Program-made: the position numbers and the translations under genes | NCBI GenBank assembly: GCA_937975725.1 | Contig: CALJUL010000042.1 | Span: 26,799 to 90,798, forward strand | DNA length: 64,000 bases | Reading direction: 5' to 3' | Source of the DNA: an uncultured Pseudoxanthomonas sp. | GTDB taxonomy: Bacteria; Pseudomonadota; Gammaproteobacteria; Xanthomonadales; Xanthomonadaceae | Notes under the pieces: generated by a model | What the model was told of the DNA's origin: nothing | The model's input: the letters and a program-made list of their open reading frames with translations, nothing else | Database searches by the model: none | Shown: positions 52,026-64,000 of the stretch, in pieces | Layout of the letters: each line of letters begins with the position of its first letter | How positions within the stretch are numbered: the stretch's first letter is position 1

Positions 52026-52730
52026 ATGATCGAATTCGGCCACATCACCCACGTCGGCCTCCGGCGCGAGCTGAACGAAGACACCTACTACGGCGACAGC
52101 GAGCTGGGCCTGTGGCTGGTGGCCGACGGCATGGGCGGGCACGCCTGCGGCGAAGTGGCCAGCGCGCTGGCCCGCGAGACCATCGTGCGCGAGGTGCGCG
52201 ACGGCACCCCGCTGGCCCAGGCGATCCGGATCGCCGACGAGGAGATCATCCGCACCTCGCGCCGCCGCAACGACACCCTGCCGATGGGCACCACCGTGGT
52301 GGCCGCGCGCGTCAACGGCAGCCGCTTCGAAGTGGCCTGGGTGGGCGACAGCCGCGCCTACCTGTGGCGCGACGGCCAACTGGCGCAGCTCAGCCAGGAC
52401 CACAGCTACGTGCAGGAACTGATCGCGCAGGGCGCGCTGACCGCCGAACAGGCGCGCACGCACCCGCACCGCAACGTGGTGACGCAGGCGCTGGGCGTGA
52501 CCGACCCCAACCACCTGAACGTCTCCACCCTCACCGGCGAACTCCGCCCCGGCATGCAGCTACTGCTGTGCAGCGACGGGCTGACCGAGGAAGTGGACGA
52601 CCGCAGCATTGCCGACACCCTGCGCTACAACGACTGCAGCGCGCAGGAATGTGTGGATTCGCTGATCGCGGCCGCTTTGGACGGCGGCGGCTCGGACAAC
52701 GTCACCGCCATCCTGGTGCGCTGCCACTGA
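52026..52730 (+). CDS. PP2C-family serine/threonine phosphatase
   Basis: The 234-residue protein has the metal-binding Asp motifs in order: RRELNEDTYY, VADGMGGHACGEVAS, VGDSRAYLWRD, LLCSDGLTEEV and GGSDNVTAILV. The length and lack of extra domains resemble Stp1/PppA. It dephosphorylates Ser/Thr in proteins; a partner kinase is not in the window. Confidence 0.95.
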   Translation: MIEFGHITHVGLRRELNEDTYYGDSELGLWLVADGMGGHACGEVASALARETIVREVRDGTPLAQAIRIADEEIIRTSRRRNDTLPMGTTVVAARVNGSRFEVAWVGDSRAYLWRDGQLAQLSQDHSYVQELIAQGALTAEQARTHPHRNVVTQALGVTDPNHLNVSTLTGELRPGMQLLLCSDGLTEEVDDRSIADTLRYNDCSAQECVDSLIAAALDGGGSDNVTAILVRCH

Positions 52731-53053
52731 CGCACCGCTTCTTGCAGGAGCGGCTTCAGCCGCGACCGCGGAGATAGAGCAAGCCAGGGGCCACGGATCG
52801 GCGCGGATAGCACGGATAAGGCGAGGCGGGCCTCATCGCCTGGCCCATTGATCGGTCCGACAGCACCTGTCTTCAGCCGCGGATTCCACTCTCCTCCCTT
52901 TCATGCGCCCCCCCCCTGCCTGGCAAGAGCGGGAACAGGGAATGGGGCCGTGCTGCCGCTGGAAATCCACGGACTTCCGATAGCGATGGCAGGAGAAACG
53001 CCATTCCCTGTCTCTGGCCGCAACCGCAGCCGTTGCGGCCGGCGCCTGACCGC
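52731..53053. other. Intergenic gap of about 320 bases
   Basis: Nothing is recognised. It separates convergent genes; I did not find a strong hairpin. Confidence 0.45.
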
Positions 53054-53776
53054 TCAGGCGGTTTCCAGCACCGGCGGGTCCCACAGGCAGCGGCCGCCGG
53101 CCTTCTTGCGCAGCGTTTCCAGCCGCGCTTCGTGGGCGGCAAGTTCGTCGGCCGACACGACGACGCGCGGGCGCTCGCCGCGCGTGTCGAAGCTGGCCGC
53201 CACCACGGCCACGGCGGCCGTGGCGGTGTCGTCCAGGCCGGCGAAGCCGATCTCGCTCTGGCCGGCGGTCAGGTTCAGGTAGACGTCGCACAGCAGTTGC
53301 GCGTCGAGCAGCGCGCCGTGCAACTGGCGGTGGGTGTTGTCCACGCCCAGCCGCTTGCACAGCGCGTCCAGCGAATTGCGCTGGCCGGGGAAGCGCTGGC
53401 GCGCCAGCAGCAGCGAGTCCTCCACCGTCACCCGTTCGGCCAGGCGGCCGTAGCGTTCGCCCAGCAGCGACAGCTCGTACTCCAGGAAGCCCATGTCGAA
53501 GGCGGCGTTGTGGATCACCAGCTCCGCGCCGTCGATGAAGGCCAGGAACTCGTCGGCGATCTCGGCGAAGACCGGCTTGTCGGCCAGCGCCTCCAGGCTC
53601 AGGCCGGTGACCTCGGCCGCGCCCTGCTCGAACTCGCGCTGCGGGTTGATGTACTGGTGGAAAGTGCGTCCGGTGGGCCGGCGCTCCAGCAGTTCCACGC
53701 AGCCGATCTCGACCACGCGGTTGCCCTTCTTCCATTCCAGGCCGGTGGTTTCAGTGTCGAGGACGATCTGGCGCAT
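53054..53776 (-). CDS. dnaQ: DNA polymerase III epsilon subunit (proofreading exonuclease)
   Basis: The 240-residue protein has the exonuclease motifs: IVLDTETTGLE (ExoI), HNAAFDMGFLEYEL (ExoII) and HGALLDAQLLCDVYL (ExoIII). The C-terminal part that binds the alpha subunit is present but short. Its ATG overlaps the GNAT stop (TGATG). The neighbour rnhA matches the common rnhA-dnaQ linkage. Confidence 0.96.
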   Translation of the reverse strand: MRQIVLDTETTGLEWKKGNRVVEIGCVELLERRPTGRTFHQYINPQREFEQGAAEVTGLSLEALADKPVFAEIADEFLAFIDGAELVIHNAAFDMGFLEYELSLLGERYGRLAERVTVEDSLLLARQRFPGQRNSLDALCKRLGVDNTHRQLHGALLDAQLLCDVYLNLTAGQSEIGFAGLDDTATAAVAVVAASFDTRGERPRVVVSADELAAHEARLETLRKKAGGRCLWDPPVLETA

Positions 53777-54336
53777 CAGGCAGCGGGCTCCACGGAGACG
53801 GAATGGCGGAACAGCATCACCTCGCGCTCGACGTGAGGCAGCGCGGTCATTGTCTCAAAACCGAATCCCAGCTTCCGCAACAGGGCGATGGACACGGCGT
53901 TGTCCGGGTTCACGATCGCCAGCAGGTCGCCCAGCGCCAGCCGCCGCCGTGCGTGCGCCATCACGCCCTCGGCGGCTTCGCGGGCGTAGCCCCGGCCGCA
54001 GAACTCGGGCAGCAGCGCGTAGCCCAGGTCCGGCCCGTCCAGCCCTTCGCGCCGCACCAGTCCGCAGTTGCCGATCAGCGCCCCGCCGGCCTTTTCCTGC
54101 ACTGCGTACATGCCGTAGCCGTGCGCCGCATAGCTGCGGCAGGCGCCGTGGCGCACGTAGTCACGGGCCTGCTCCGGCGTGCGCACGCCACGGTCGGCGA
54201 TATGGTGGATGAAGCCGGGGTCGTTGAGCAGGCGCAGCATCAGCGTGATGTCGGCGCCGTCGTCGGGCGACATCGCGCGCAACCGCAGGCGCGCGGTTTC
54301 CAGCACCGGCTGGCCGGGCACGAGGGCTGCGCTCAC
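53776..54336 (-). CDS. GNAT-family acetyltransferase (RimJ-like)
   Basis: The 186-residue protein starts at a GTG overlapping the rnhA stop. Blocks LETARLRLRAMSPDDGADIT, GRGYAREAAEGVMAHA (acetyl-CoA loop) and NPDNAVSIALLRKLGF are typical of the RimJ/RimL branch of GNAT. The substrate is unknown. Confidence 0.92.
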   Translation of the reverse strand: MSAALVPGQPVLETARLRLRAMSPDDGADITLMLRLLNDPGFIHHIADRGVRTPEQARDYVRHGACRSYAAHGYGMYAVQEKAGGALIGNCGLVRREGLDGPDLGYALLPEFCGRGYAREAAEGVMAHARRRLALGDLLAIVNPDNAVSIALLRKLGFGFETMTALPHVEREVMLFRHSVSVEPAA

Positions 54337-54782
54337 GCCGGCACGCCGTCGCGGAAGCGCGTGGCCTCGTTGCGGGCGAGCACGTCCACGCGCTCGTTGT
54401 CCGGATCGCCGGCATGGCCCTTCACCCAGCGCCATTCGATGGCGTGGCGGGCGGCGGCGGCGTGCAGGCGTTCCCACAGGTCGCGGTTCTTGACCGGATC
54501 GCCGCCGGCGGTCCTCCAGCCGCGCCGCACCCAGCCCGGCATCCATTCGGTGATGCCCTGGCGGACGTACTGCGAATCGATGTACAGGGTGACGCCGCAG
54601 GGCTCGGTCAGCGCTTCCAGCGCGGCGATGGCTGCCATCAGCTCCATGCGATTGTTGGTGGTCTGGGCCTCGCCGCCGACCAGTTCGCGCTCCTTGTCGC
54701 CGTACCGCAGCAGGGCGGCCCAGCCGCCGGGGCCGGGATTGCCCAGGCACGAGCCATCGGTATGGATGCTGACGTGTTTCAT
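54333..54782 (-). CDS. rnhA: Ribonuclease HI
   Basis: The 149-residue protein has the DEDD residues in IHTDGSCLGNPGPGGWAALL, NNRMELMAAIAAL, LYIDSQYVRQGI and DNERVDVLARN. It removes RNA from RNA-DNA hybrids. It is coupled to the GNAT gene by a 4-base overlap. Confidence 0.97.
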   Translation of the reverse strand: MKHVSIHTDGSCLGNPGPGGWAALLRYGDKERELVGGEAQTTNNRMELMAAIAALEALTEPCGVTLYIDSQYVRQGITEWMPGWVRRGWRTAGGDPVKNRDLWERLHAAAARHAIEWRWVKGHAGDPDNERVDVLARNEATRFRDGVPA

Positions 54783-54797
54783 GTGTCCTCGTAAGGG

Positions 54798-55448
54798 TCA
54801 GGACGCCGGCGCCGCGCGCCAGGCGCGCCGGGCCGGTGCCGGGGGAATGAGATTGGCGACGCGCTTCTCGGCCTGCACCAGGCAGGCGGCGCGCAGGCCG
54901 GCGGGCCAGCGGGCGGGCTGGGCGCCGCGCCAGACCGGGCCGCAGGGCGAAGCCGGCCCCAGCGGGGTCAGGCCGTGCTCGCGCAGGCGCTCCTGCCAGC
55001 CGGCCGGGTCGCGCACGGCCAGGCCGCTCTTGCGCCAGCGCAGGCGGTAGGGGCTGAACGGATTGAGCGCGAACAGGCACAGCCGCCCGCCCGGTTGCAG
55101 CACGCGCGCGCATTCTTCCAGCAACGCCTCGCCGCCTTCAGCCTCCTGGACGTGCTGGACCACCACCATGCCCATGGTCTCGGTGGGCAGGGGCAGCGAC
55201 AGGTTGCAGCGGACCGGACCGGTGAGCGCGTCGCCTTCGCCCCGCCTCAGCAGCAGCCCGCGAGGCGGCGCGTCCGGCGGAAGAGCCGCTGGCTCGCCGG
55301 GCGGCGCCAGCCACAGCCAGGGCTGCGGCACGCGCGCGGCCAGCGCCTGCAAGGCCAGTGGCGCCTCGGCCGCCAGCACGGCGCCGCCCCGGCCAGTCCG
55401 GAACCACTGCAAGGCGCCGGGTTGACGGGTAAACGCGAAGGCAGGCAT
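54798..55448 (-). CDS. SAM-dependent methyltransferase-like protein
   Basis: The 216-residue protein has a Methyltransf_11-type C-terminal half: VVVQHVQEAEGGEALLEECARVLQPGGRLCLF, then a strand and ALNPFSPYRLRW. The N-terminal SAM-binding loop is atypical; I see no clear GxGxG. The gene lies between rnhA and the divergent gloB, where Xanthomonadaceae often keep a methyltransferase of this type. The substrate is unknown. Confidence 0.75.
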   Translation of the reverse strand: MPAFAFTRQPGALQWFRTGRGGAVLAAEAPLALQALAARVPQPWLWLAPPGEPAALPPDAPPRGLLLRRGEGDALTGPVRCNLSLPLPTETMGMVVVQHVQEAEGGEALLEECARVLQPGGRLCLFALNPFSPYRLRWRKSGLAVRDPAGWQERLREHGLTPLGPASPCGPVWRGAQPARWPAGLRAACLVQAEKRVANLIPPAPARRAWRAAPAS

Positions 55449-55510
55449 GTTCGGATTGTAGAGGACGCCGCCCCCGGGCGTCCGTCCCCTTGTCCGGAGC
55501 CCGCCCGCCG

Positions 55511-56290
55511 ATGCGCCTGCTCGCCCTGCCCGCCTTCGAGGACAACTACATCTGGGCGCTGGTGGACGACGACGGGGATGCGCTGGTGATCGACCCCGGC
55601 GATGCCACCCCGGTGCTGGCGGCGACCGCCGACGGCCTGTGGCCGGCGGCCGTGCTGGTCACCCACCATCACGCCGACCATGCCGGCGGCGTGGCGGCGC
55701 TGCGCGAACGCTGGCCGACCCTGCCGGTGTTCGCCCCGGACGACGCCCGCATCCCCGACGCGACCGAGCGCGTCGGCCAGGGCGACCGGGTGACCCTGAA
55801 GGGCTGGTCGCTGTCGGTACTCGCCGTGCCGGGCCACACCTCCAGCCATATCGCCTTCCATGGCGGCGGCCTCGATGGCCCGGCCCACCTGTTCTGCGGC
55901 GACACCCTGTTCAGCCTGGGCTGTGGCCGGATGTTCGAAGGTACCCCGCCGCAGATGCTGGCCTCGCTGGACCGCCTGGCCGCCCTGCCCGGGGAAACCC
56001 TGGTCTGCTGCGGGCACGAATACACCCTGGCCAATGCCGCTTTCGCGATGACCGTGGACCCCGACAATCCTGCCCTGCGCCAGCGCGCCCGCGACGTCCA
56101 GGCGATGCGCCAGGCCGGGCGCCCCAGCCTGCCGTCCACCCTGGCGCAGGAAACGGCGACCAACCCCTTCCTGCGCGTGGACGCGCCGGCGGTGCAGGCG
56201 GCGGTGGCGCACCGGATCGGGCGCCTGCCGGCGGACCGGGTGGAAACCTTCGCCGAACTGCGGCGCTGGAAGAACGACTTCCGCGCATGA
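55511..56290 (+). CDS. gloB: Hydroxyacylglutathione hydrolase (glyoxalase II)
   Basis: The product has 259 residues from MRLLALPAFEDNYIWALVDD. The metal motif THHHADHAGG, GHTSSHIAF, FCGDTLFSLGCGRMFEG and CGHEYTLANAAFA give the two-zinc active site. It hydrolyses S-lactoylglutathione. A TTG 7 codons upstream has a better-spaced GGAG, so the start is not certain. It overlaps the next gene by 4 bases. Confidence 0.95.
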   Translation: MRLLALPAFEDNYIWALVDDDGDALVIDPGDATPVLAATADGLWPAAVLVTHHHADHAGGVAALRERWPTLPVFAPDDARIPDATERVGQGDRVTLKGWSLSVLAVPGHTSSHIAFHGGGLDGPAHLFCGDTLFSLGCGRMFEGTPPQMLASLDRLAALPGETLVCCGHEYTLANAAFAMTVDPDNPALRQRARDVQAMRQAGRPSLPSTLAQETATNPFLRVDAPAVQAAVAHRIGRLPADRVETFAELRRWKNDFRA

Positions 56291-57549
56291 GGGTCTTCCG
56301 GCTGCTGCCCGCCGCGCTCGCGACCGCCTGCCTGACGGGGTTCGCCGCGCCGGCGGCCGAACCCGCGGCGGACGCCCCGGCGGCTGCGGCGGTGGCTGCG
56401 ACGACGGCGGAAAACAACGCAACGCCCGCGCTTCCTCCCATCGATCCCGCCACCCTGCCCCCTACCCGGCAGCGCAACGGGCTGGAGATCTACCAGCGCT
56501 TCCGCGACGGCCTGGCCGACGCGACCTGCGACAGCGCCGCCACCCAGGGCCGCTGGAAGCAGCACTTCCGCCACGCCCCCGGCCGCCTGGCCAGGACCGA
56601 CGACGACCTGCTGCCGCTGTTCGGCTACGTGGTCGATGCACTGCGCGAAGCCCACCTGCCCACCGAGTTCGCCCTGATCCCGTTCGTCGAGAGCGGCTAC
56701 AAGCCCGGCGCGCGCAATCCCAGCGGGCCGGCCGGGCTGTGGCAGTTCATCGGCATCACCGCGCGCAACCACGGCGTGCCGATGCGCGAAGGCTACGACG
56801 GCCGCCTGTCGCCGGTGGATTCCACCCAGGCCGCGGTGCGCTACCTGAAGACCCTGCACGGCATGTTCGGCGGCGATTGGCGGCTGGCGGTGATGGCCTA
56901 CAACGCCGGCGAGTACCGGGTGCTGCAATCGATGCGCCGCGCCGGCATGAACGCCCGCAACGCGCGCCCGGCCGAACTGCCGGGGCTGTCCGGCGTCACC
57001 TACGCCTACGTCGAGAAGCTGCACGCCCTGGCCTGCATCTTCGAGCAGGCCGACGACCGCCAGGAATGGCTGGACCGGCTGGACCGCCCGGTCCCGCGGC
57101 TGGCCGCACATGCGCTGCCCGGCGACAGTTCGCTCGACGCCTGGGCCGGCGCCAACGGCCACAACGCCGCCCTGTTGAAGCGGCTCAATCCGGCGCTGGC
57201 GGGCAAGTTCAGCCGCGGCGAACGCCCGATGCGCCTGCTGGCCCCCACCGAAGCGTCCGCCGACGAAACCGTCGCCGTGCCCGCGCCTGCCGCCGCGATA
57301 CCTGCCGCCGCACTGATCGCCGCGGCGTCGCCCGGCCAAGCGGAACCTACCGCAGCCACCGACAAGACCGCGCGCCGCGATGCCGGCAGGACCCCGCGAC
57401 GGCACACCGTGCAGCGCGGCGAATCAGCGTGGACCATCGCGCGCCGCTACGGGATGAAGCCGCAAAGGCTGCTGGCCCTGAACAACCTCGCCGCCGACGC
57501 CGTGCTCAAGCCCGGCATGCAGTTGCGGCTGGACGACGACGCACGCTGA
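56287..57549 (+). CDS. Lytic transglycosylase with LysM domain (MltD-like)
   Basis: This 420-residue exported protein has signal peptide MRVFRLLPAALATACLTGFA. The SLT domain (about residues 95-260) has the catalytic Glu in LIPFVESGYKPGARNPSG, GLWQFI and AYNAGEYRVL. A Pro/Ala linker follows, and then one C-terminal LysM (HTVQRGESAWTIARRYGMKP, NNLA, LKPGMQLRL), where MltD often has two or more. It cleaves peptidoglycan glycan strands. The gene is coupled to gloB, a linkage known in Gammaproteobacteria (gloB/mltD). Confidence 0.92.
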   Translation: MRVFRLLPAALATACLTGFAAPAAEPAADAPAAAAVAATTAENNATPALPPIDPATLPPTRQRNGLEIYQRFRDGLADATCDSAATQGRWKQHFRHAPGRLARTDDDLLPLFGYVVDALREAHLPTEFALIPFVESGYKPGARNPSGPAGLWQFIGITARNHGVPMREGYDGRLSPVDSTQAAVRYLKTLHGMFGGDWRLAVMAYNAGEYRVLQSMRRAGMNARNARPAELPGLSGVTYAYVEKLHALACIFEQADDRQEWLDRLDRPVPRLAAHALPGDSSLDAWAGANGHNAALLKRLNPALAGKFSRGERPMRLLAPTEASADETVAVPAPAAAIPAAALIAAASPGQAEPTAATDKTARRDAGRTPRRHTVQRGESAWTIARRYGMKPQRLLALNNLAADAVLKPGMQLRLDDDAR

Positions 57550-57600
57550 GGCGCCGTGCACCGGCACCGGTGCACGGCCGCACCCAGCGGCCGCGCAACG

Positions 57601-57630
57601 AAAAAGCCCGCCGTGCAGGCAGGCTTTTTC
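57601..57630. terminator. Bidirectional terminator between mltD-like gene and ppiD
   Basis: A stem of AAAAAGCC with GGCTTTTT around a GC core has T-runs on both strands. Confidence 0.75.
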
Positions 57631-57655
57631 TTCGGTGTGCCGACGGCGGCGCGGA

Positions 57656-59632
57656 TTACAGCCGGTCTTCGAACACCTTCACCTGGAAGCGCTTGCGCAT
57701 CGCGTCCACGTAGGCCTGGGTGGCGATGGCGCCGTTCAACTGCATGAGCTGCTGCTGCATCATCGTGCGCTGCTCGGCCGGCATGGCGGACAGGTCACCC
57801 GGCGTCACCTTGTTCACCGTGAACACGGTGAACACGCCGTCGCCCAGCGACGCCTTGCCGGCGCTGGGCTTGCCTTCGGCCGGCGGAGGAACGGCGAAGA
57901 TCGCCTCATTGGCCTCGGCGGTCGGCATCGGGATGCCGCGCTGCAGGCCCGGCAGTTCGTTGTAGCGGAAGTTCTCCGCCGCGGCGATGGCCGCCAGCGA
58001 TTCGCCCTTCCCGATGCGCGCCAGCACCGCCGCGGCGGCGGCCTCGGCGGCCTTGCGCTGGCGGTCCGCGCGCACGGCGGCGATCACGGCATCACGCACC
58101 TTGTCCAGCGGCTGCGCCTGTTCCGGCGTGTGCGCAGCGACGCGGATGACGACGCTGTGGGTCGGGGAAATCTCGATGGGATCGCTGGCCGTGCCGTCCT
58201 GCACCCGCGCGTCCGAGAACGCGGCGCGCAGCACGGCGGGATTGGCGGCGATACCCTGCGGCGCGTTGCGCGGGAACGGCCCCAGCTTCTGCAGCGGCAG
58301 ACCCATCGTCTGCGCGGCCGGCGCCAGCGAGGTGGGATTCTTCAGTGTTTCGTTGACCAGGCGCCCCGCCAGGTCGTTGAAGGCGCGCTCGCGCTCGCTG
58401 CCGGCTTCCTCGGCCGCCAGTTCGGCGCGCACTTCCTCGAAGCTGCGCCCCACGCTCGGCTTGATCTCCTTGAGCTGCAGCACGTGGTAGCCGAAATCGC
58501 TCTTCACCGGGCCACGGATCTCGCCCGCCTGCATCGCGAACGCGGCGTCCTCGAACGGCTTGACCATCGAGCCGTCCTTCGCGAACGCCGGCAGTTCGCC
58601 GCCAGCGTCCTTCGAGCCGGGGTCGTCGGAGTTCGCGCGCGCCAGCGCGGCGAAGTCGGCGCCTTCGCGCGCCTGCTTGGCGAGCGCGGCGGCCTTGTCT
58701 TCGGCCTTCTTCTGGGTGGCGGCATCGGCGCCCGCGTCGGCGGCGATCAGGATGTGCGCGACGACGCGCTGCTCAGGCGAAACGAAGCGCGACTTCTCGG
58801 CCTCGTAGCGCTTGCGTAGCGCGGCTTCGTCGGCCGGGACGGCCGCCGGCAGCGTGCTGCCGTCGATCTCGACGTATTCCAGCGTCACCTGCTCGGGCTG
58901 GCGGAAGTCCTGCTTGTGGCCGTCGTACCACGCCTTGATGTCGGCGTCGGCGACCGGCGCGGTGTCCTGCGCGGGCGGCGGCAGCAGGGCGATGCCGACG
59001 TCGCGGGTCTCGCCCAGCAGCTTCCACATACGGGCCTGCTCGTCCGCGGTGGTGAAATCGGATTCGTTGATGGCCTGCGGGACCAGCATCATGCGCAGGC
59101 GTTCGCGCTGCTGCTGGTCGAACTGGGTCGGCGAGACCGGCGGCGACTGCGAGCCCAGCACCAGTTGGTACTGCTCGGGGCTGAACTTGCCGTTCACCTG
59201 GAACGCCGGCTCGTCCATGATCATCTTCTGCACGGCGGCGTCGCCCACGACGATGCCGGCGCGCGTGGAGGCCAGCAGCAGCACCTTCTGGTCGATCAAC
59301 TGGTCGAGCACCTTGCGCTTGTTGTCCGCGGTCTCGAACTCGCGCGGATCGAATGCGTCGCCCAGCGCCTGGCGCTGCTGCATGCGCGCCTGCTCGAACG
59401 CGGTGCGGAATTCCTCGACGGTAACTTCCTCTCGCTGCCACAGCAGCGACAGCGGCCACCAGTGCGGCGCGGACTCCCACCAGGTGGGCGGGGCCTCGAC
59501 CAGGGCCGCGTCGCTGGCGGTGCCGCCCGTCATGTATTCGTTCACGCCGACGAAGGCGAAGGGAACGATCAGCAAACCCAGGATCAGGCTGGCGATCCAG
59601 CCGGAGGTCTTGTCGCGGAGTTTCTGCAGCAT
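57656..59632 (-). CDS. ppiD: Periplasmic folding chaperone / peptidyl-prolyl isomerase PpiD
   Basis: The 658-residue protein starts MLQKLRDKTSGWIASLILGL, with one membrane segment (about 11-31) anchoring it facing the periplasm. A SurA-like N-terminal chaperone domain (about 70-270) is followed by a parvulin domain (about 305-410, RVVAHILIAADA, then DPGSKDAGGELPAFAKD and FGYHVLQLKEI) and a C-terminal SurA-like part. It assists outer-membrane and exported protein folding at the Sec translocon. Confidence 0.94.
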   Translation of the reverse strand: MLQKLRDKTSGWIASLILGLLIVPFAFVGVNEYMTGGTASDAALVEAPPTWWESAPHWWPLSLLWQREEVTVEEFRTAFEQARMQQRQALGDAFDPREFETADNKRKVLDQLIDQKVLLLASTRAGIVVGDAAVQKMIMDEPAFQVNGKFSPEQYQLVLGSQSPPVSPTQFDQQQRERLRMMLVPQAINESDFTTADEQARMWKLLGETRDVGIALLPPPAQDTAPVADADIKAWYDGHKQDFRQPEQVTLEYVEIDGSTLPAAVPADEAALRKRYEAEKSRFVSPEQRVVAHILIAADAGADAATQKKAEDKAAALAKQAREGADFAALARANSDDPGSKDAGGELPAFAKDGSMVKPFEDAAFAMQAGEIRGPVKSDFGYHVLQLKEIKPSVGRSFEEVRAELAAEEAGSERERAFNDLAGRLVNETLKNPTSLAPAAQTMGLPLQKLGPFPRNAPQGIAANPAVLRAAFSDARVQDGTASDPIEISPTHSVVIRVAAHTPEQAQPLDKVRDAVIAAVRADRQRKAAEAAAAAVLARIGKGESLAAIAAAENFRYNELPGLQRGIPMPTAEANEAIFAVPPPAEGKPSAGKASLGDGVFTVFTVNKVTPGDLSAMPAEQRTMMQQQLMQLNGAIATQAYVDAMRKRFQVKVFEDRL

Positions 59633-59743
59633 GTGCGGGAGGCGCCTGTCTTTCGTCCAGCCGCGCAGTTTAGCGCGCCGCGCGCCGCGCGTCTCGCCAT
59701 CCGGCGGCGAGCGGCCATGCCGCGGATCCGTGGCGCGCAAAAG

Positions 59744-59771
59744 CGAAGAGCCCGCTTTCGCGGGCTCTTCG
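59744..59771 (-). terminator. Terminator downstream of tRNA-Asp
   Basis: A 12-bp stem CGAAGAGCCCGC and complement, TTTC loop, with a T4 run on the minus strand. Confidence 0.8.
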
Positions 59772-59781
59772 TTGGAACGAT

Positions 59782-59858
59782 TGGCGGAGTGGACGGGACT
59801 CGAACCCGCGACCTCCGGCGTGACAGGCCAGCATTCTAACCGACTGAACTACCACTCC
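59782..59858 (-). tRNA. tRNA-Asp(GTC)
   Basis: GGAGTGG pairs with CCACTCC, followed by G73 and an encoded CCA; 77 bases in all. The anticodon loop CTGTCAC reads GTC. D arm AGTTCAGTCGGTTAGAAT and T arm CGGGTTCGAGTCCCG-like are standard. Confidence 0.97.
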
Positions 59859-59942
59859 GCGCTGAGACGAATATTGTAGGACGTTTCGTGCGCATCGCGC
59901 TAGACCGTCCGACAAGTTTTTTGCTGTCGCATCGCCCGGGGC

Positions 59943-60017
59943 TGGTGGGTGCTGAGGGTTTCGAACCCCCGACCCTCGCCTTGTAAGGGCGACGCTCTAC
60001 CGCTGAGCTAAGCACCC
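59943..60017 (-). tRNA. tRNA-Val(TAC)
   Basis: GGGTGCT pairs with AGCACCC, followed by A73 and encoded CCA; 75 bases. The anticodon loop CTTACAA reads TAC. It lies between hupB and tRNA-Asp. Confidence 0.96.
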
Positions 60018-60052
60018 AGGTGCCCGGGCACCCTGCCTCGGCAGCGAGTCGA

Positions 60053-60325
60053 TTAGTTTACGGCATCCTTCAGGGCTTTGCCAGCCTTGAACGCGGGGTT
60101 CTTGGACGCCTTGATCTTGATGGTGTCGCCGGTCTTCGGGTTGCGACCCGTGCGGGCGGCGCGCTTGCGGACCTGGAAAGTGCCGAAGCCGACCAGCGTC
60201 ACGCTGTCGCCCTTCTTGAGGGCCTTGGTGATGCTGGAGATGACGGCGTCGACGGCACGGCCGGCTTCGGCCTTGGACACTTCGGCTTCGTCGGCGACGG
60301 CATCGATCAATTCGGTTTTGTTCAT
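60053..60325 (-). CDS. hupB: DNA-binding protein HU-beta
   Basis: The 90-residue protein begins MNKTELIDAVADEAEVSKAE and has LVGFGTFQVRKRAARTGRNP and KTGDTIKIKASKNPAFKAGK, the HU beta-arm and core blocks. It bends and compacts DNA as a dimer. The lon-hupB linkage is typical of proteobacteria. AAAGGGAGT lies just before its start. Confidence 0.97.
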   Translation of the reverse strand: MNKTELIDAVADEAEVSKAEAGRAVDAVISSITKALKKGDSVTLVGFGTFQVRKRAARTGRNPKTGDTIKIKASKNPAFKAGKALKDAVN

Positions 60326-60542
60326 TTAGTAACTCCCTTTGCGGAACGACCGCGGAATGATTAACCGATGCGCCGCGGCGTCGTTCGCCCGCCTGCGCAC
60401 CGGTCGTTTCCACCAGCACGGCACATGGCCGCCGTGCGTGCGGGTGACGCCGTTATACCAGCGGGCCATATGCGGCGCAAGCCGAAAACCCAATAACCAC
60501 GCGGGTTTTGCGGGTTTTCGGCATTTCCGGCACAACCGTTTC

Positions 60543-62996
<2,454 letters not shown>

Positions 62997-63135
62997 GGGG
63001 GCTCCAGCGGGAAGCGGCAATCGGGGGCGCGGAAGCGCCGATGGGCCCGTTATGGGGCCATCGACCGGGGGATGCAAGAGCGCGGCCAGAACCCCGGGCG
63101 AACCGGCCGTTCGCGCAGTCCGCGCCTAAAACTGA

Positions 63136-63158
63136 ACAGGCGCCACGAAGGCGCCTGT
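63136..63158 (-). terminator. Terminator behind clpX
   Basis: A 9-bp stem ACAGGCGCC/GGCGCCTGT with an ACGAA loop; on the minus strand it is followed by TCAGTTTTAGG. Confidence 0.7.
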
Positions 63159-63188
63159 CGGTATGCGGAAGATACGGGACCGTCCGTG

Positions 63189-64000
<812 letters not shown>

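Overview
The window is a high-GC chromosome segment of a gammaproteobacterium, most likely a Xanthomonadaceae member of the Lysobacter/Luteimonas/Pseudoxanthomonas kind. The reasons are the clpX-lon-hupB-tRNA-Val-tRNA-Asp-ppiD order at the right edge, the recR-ybaB-dnaX block beside tRNA-Ser at the left edge, a Kdo kinase, and a TonB receptor heading a catabolic operon. The assignment is by gene content and order only; no search was run.

Region 1 (1-3.7 kb) is housekeeping: the end of an Slp-type outer-membrane lipoprotein, a HIT hydrolase, recR, a YbaB/EbfC protein and dnaX. Region 2 (3816-23231) is a 19.4 kb genomic island in the 3' end of tRNA-Ser(GGA), bounded by a 14-bp direct repeat. 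Its first gene is a tyrosine integrase broken by an in-frame TAA just before the last catalytic motifs. Then come an IncQ-like oriT with a MobQ relaxase, a protein with a duplicated zinc-ribbon module, a three-gene operon (unknown/HTH-ImmA/PIN), and a second, intact integrase in the middle. The right half holds a candidate defence pair (zinc-hook-like ATPase plus DUF4297/Cap4-like nuclease) beside an XRE regulator with a palindromic operator. It also holds a secreted/lipoprotein/membrane trio, an unrecognised two-gene pair, an H-NS-like silencer and a two-gene operon with a PD-(D/E)XK protein. Several island genes are visibly AT-richer than the backbone.

Region 3 (23.4-44.2 kb) is a long, tightly packed minus-strand catabolic block facing a LysR regulator. 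In transcription order it has a TonB receptor, a polar-amino-acid-type ABC importer (one subunit a fusion of binding protein and permease), an FAD oxidoreductase, an EntA-like SDR, an MmgE/PrpD protein, an isochorismatase lacking the cysteine nucleophile, a shikimate-dehydrogenase-like enzyme and an M19 dipeptidase. Then follow an unusual ModA-like protein and the protocatechuate 4,5-cleavage enzymes (LigJ, LigK, a DUF1932 oxidoreductase, LigI, LigA, LigB, LigC), with a Cds1-like PLP enzyme last. The Lig part takes protocatechuate to pyruvate and oxaloacetate. The upstream part looks like an undescribed feeder that imports a chorismate/shikimate-related or conjugated cyclic acid. This is inference.

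Region 4 (44.2-64 kb) is housekeeping again: the SRP RNA, a YncE-like beta-propeller with moaA/C/D/E, an MBL hydrolase, kdkA facing a heptosyltransferase-like gene, a DUF6165 gene, tRNA-Ser(CGA), a PP2C phosphatase, dnaQ/GNAT/rnhA, gloB/mltD-like, ppiD, tRNA-Asp, tRNA-Val, hupB, lon and the C-terminal part of clpX.
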